Below, piece by piece: positions 5,484 through 6,628 of a DNA stretch of 6,628 bases. This stretch comes from Acidimicrobiia bacterium (GTDB lineage Bacteria; Actinomycetota; Acidimicrobiia; Spongiisociales; SHLN01), in assembly GCA_030623545.1 (NCBI GenBank), contig JAUXLW010000069.1, positions 1 through 6,628 on the forward strand. Reading direction: 5' to 3'. Numbering within the stretch: position 1 is the stretch's first letter; each line of letters opens with the position of its first letter. The translations under genes were made by a program, and so were the position numbers. The notes under the pieces are model-generated. The model was not told the DNA's origin, searched no databases, and saw only the letters and a list, made by a program, of their open reading frames with translations.

Positions 5484-6628
5484 TCGCCGGGCTCGAGCGC
5501 CGATTCAGTGAACCGGCTGCCGACGTTCCACAGGATCCAGCCGAGGTCGCGCTCTTCCACCGCGTCTATCTGGCTGCGAACCTCCTCCTTCCCATACGAT
5601 CCGCCGCAACCGAAGGTGAAATCCTGAATCCACGGCCGGACGATGGCCGGCCCCGGAATGCGTGGCATGCCGTCGTCGAGAGCATTCCCCACCACCTCGC
5701 CCGGGTGGTCGTTGGGGCAGTCGAAACCAAACCAACCCGTTGAGTAATGGCTTGGATAGATCATGGGGCTTATGACATCGACCACCGCTGCCAGGTCTTC
5801 GATCTGCTGCCCGAGGCCCTGGTCCCCGGTGGAGGTCAGCACCACCGCGAAAATGTCACTGGCCACTGCGCACCCCATGGCATTGAGCCGTGACTTCGCC
5901 TCGGCGAGGAAGCTGGTTATTGCCACGCTGCGGCCCGAGGAGTCCGAGGGGCCGTCGAAAGTCGCCCGGTCGACCGGTCCGTCGGAAGGAAACCGCACAT
6001 AGTCGAATTGGATCTCGTCGTAGCCGAGAGCACACGCCTCTTCCGCCAGCGCCAGCGGGTATGTCCATGAGTCCCGATCGGTGGGATCAAGCCAGATCTG
6101 TCCCCGATCGGTCTTCCAGGGCACGCCTAGCGCGGAATCACCGACAGCCAGCTCCGGGAAGGCGGTGCCGAGAAAAGTATCCTGGAAGGCAACGATCCGG
6201 GTGATGGCGTACAGGTCGCGCTCCTTGAGATCAGCCAGCAAGTCTTCGGGCCGATACTTGACGCTCACAGCCCCGATCTCATGGGCAGTCTCCACCCGGG
6301 TGTTGTAGAAGACGATCCCGGCCTCGTCCTTGGTGTCGATCACGACCGCATTGATCTCTGTGTCCTCGGCCAGACGCAACAGCTCGGCCCACCGTTCTTC
6401 ATCGCCCGCCGCCGACCCGCCGGCGCGGACGGATTTGACCGTGCGGGGCGCCAATGCCACGGTTACCGCACCTTCGGTGCCATCCCACTCGAAGCTGGCC
6501 GGCTCGAAGGCCGCCCTCGAAACCGAAATCACACCCGGCAAAGCCCGGACCAGCTCGAAAGAGCCGTCTGACTTACTTGAAGCCACCACATCTCCCAGCG
6601 ACACGGCAGCCCACGAAACCGCCTTGCC
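5480..6628 (-). CDS. DUF4015-type putative glycoside hydrolase (5' end outside window)
   Basis: This is a TIM-barrel protein of the DUF4015 putative glycoside hydrolase family. Numbering from the GTG at 6604, the marks are AVVIDTKDEAGIVFY (86-100), ITRIVAFQD (134-142), GQIWLDPTDRDSWTY (168-182), GYDEIQFDYVRFPSDG (194-209) with acidic residues at the strand end, VASDIFAVV (247-255) and ISPMIYPSHY (278-287). E197 and D201 are likely catalytic candidates by position. The frame stays open upstream of 6604 to the window edge (adding GKAVSWAA), and no ribosome site precedes that GTG, so the real start is outside. Residues before about 60, with SKSDGSFEL and LPGVISVSRAAFEP, resemble a carboxypeptidase-regulatory-like beta domain. 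Relatives are often exported and act on cell-wall or extracellular sugars; any signal peptide would be beyond the edge. The substrate is unknown. Confidence 0.87.
   Translation of the reverse strand, partial: GKAVSWAAVSLGDVVASSKSDGSFELVRALPGVISVSRAAFEPASFEWDGTEGAVTVALAPRTVKSVRAGGSAAGDEERWAELLRLAEDTEINAVVIDTKDEAGIVFYNTRVETAHEIGAVSVKYRPEDLLADLKERDLYAITRIVAFQDTFLGTAFPELAVGDSALGVPWKTDRGQIWLDPTDRDSWTYPLALAEEACALGYDEIQFDYVRFPSDGPVDRATFDGPSDSSGRSVAITSFLAEAKSRLNAMGCAVASDIFAVVLTSTGDQGLGQQIEDLAAVVDVISPMIYPSHYSTGWFGFDCPNDHPGEVVGNALDDGMPRIPGPAIVRPWIQDFTFGCGGSYGKEEVRSQIDAVEERDLGWILWNVGSRFTESALEPGE

Noticed and set aside
5890..6571. Several plus-strand ORFs opposite the DUF4015 gene
   Set aside because: They overlap each other and the well-supported minus-strand gene, and their translations are Arg/Ser/Pro-rich shadow sequence.

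Overview
The window is GC-rich and its codons favour G or C in the third position. Gene content points to a high-GC actinobacterium: a DUF222/13E12 HNH protein, a Suf operon with a Rieske-type ferredoxin between sufD and sufC, a family 5 (UDGb) uracil-DNA glycosylase, and a DUF4015 TIM-barrel protein. An Acidimicrobiia-like lineage is possible, but that is a guess from gene content and not from any phylogenetic test.

Left part (1-1480): the window opens inside the 3' end of a plus-strand SpoU/TrmH-family RNA 2'-O-methyltransferase (1-207). It has no start codon in the window and is easy to miss. A compact intrinsic terminator (217-240) follows it. Its T-run overlaps the stop codon of the convergent DUF222/HNH gene (239-1357, minus). 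A 123-bp divergent region (1358-1480) with a short perfect palindrome separates that gene from a small SnoaL/NTF2-like gene (1481-1942, plus).

Right part (1950-6628): all genes are on the minus strand. Reading in the direction of transcription they are: a DUF4015 putative glycoside hydrolase whose 5' end lies beyond the right edge; a UDGb uracil-DNA glycosylase with four candidate Fe-S cysteines; a 42-bp gap with a promoter-like sequence; then sufD, a Rieske [2Fe-2S] ferredoxin, sufC and a CxxC redoxin. Every junction except the 42-bp gap is a 4-nt ATGA or GTGA overlap, which suggests translational coupling within two units.

How they fit together: SufC (ATPase) and SufD (scaffold partner) are two parts of the SufBC2D Fe-S assembly machine. 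The Rieske protein and the redoxin are probable electron-transfer or thiol-redox accessories. sufB and the cysteine desulfurase/transfer pair (sufS, sufU) are not in the window. The places where they might be expected, upstream of sufD and downstream of sufC, hold the DNA-repair gene and the redoxin. I found no CRISPR array, insertion sequence, tRNA or phage gene, and no clearly new multi-gene system. The most unusual element is the redoxin coupled to sufC in a split suf cluster.
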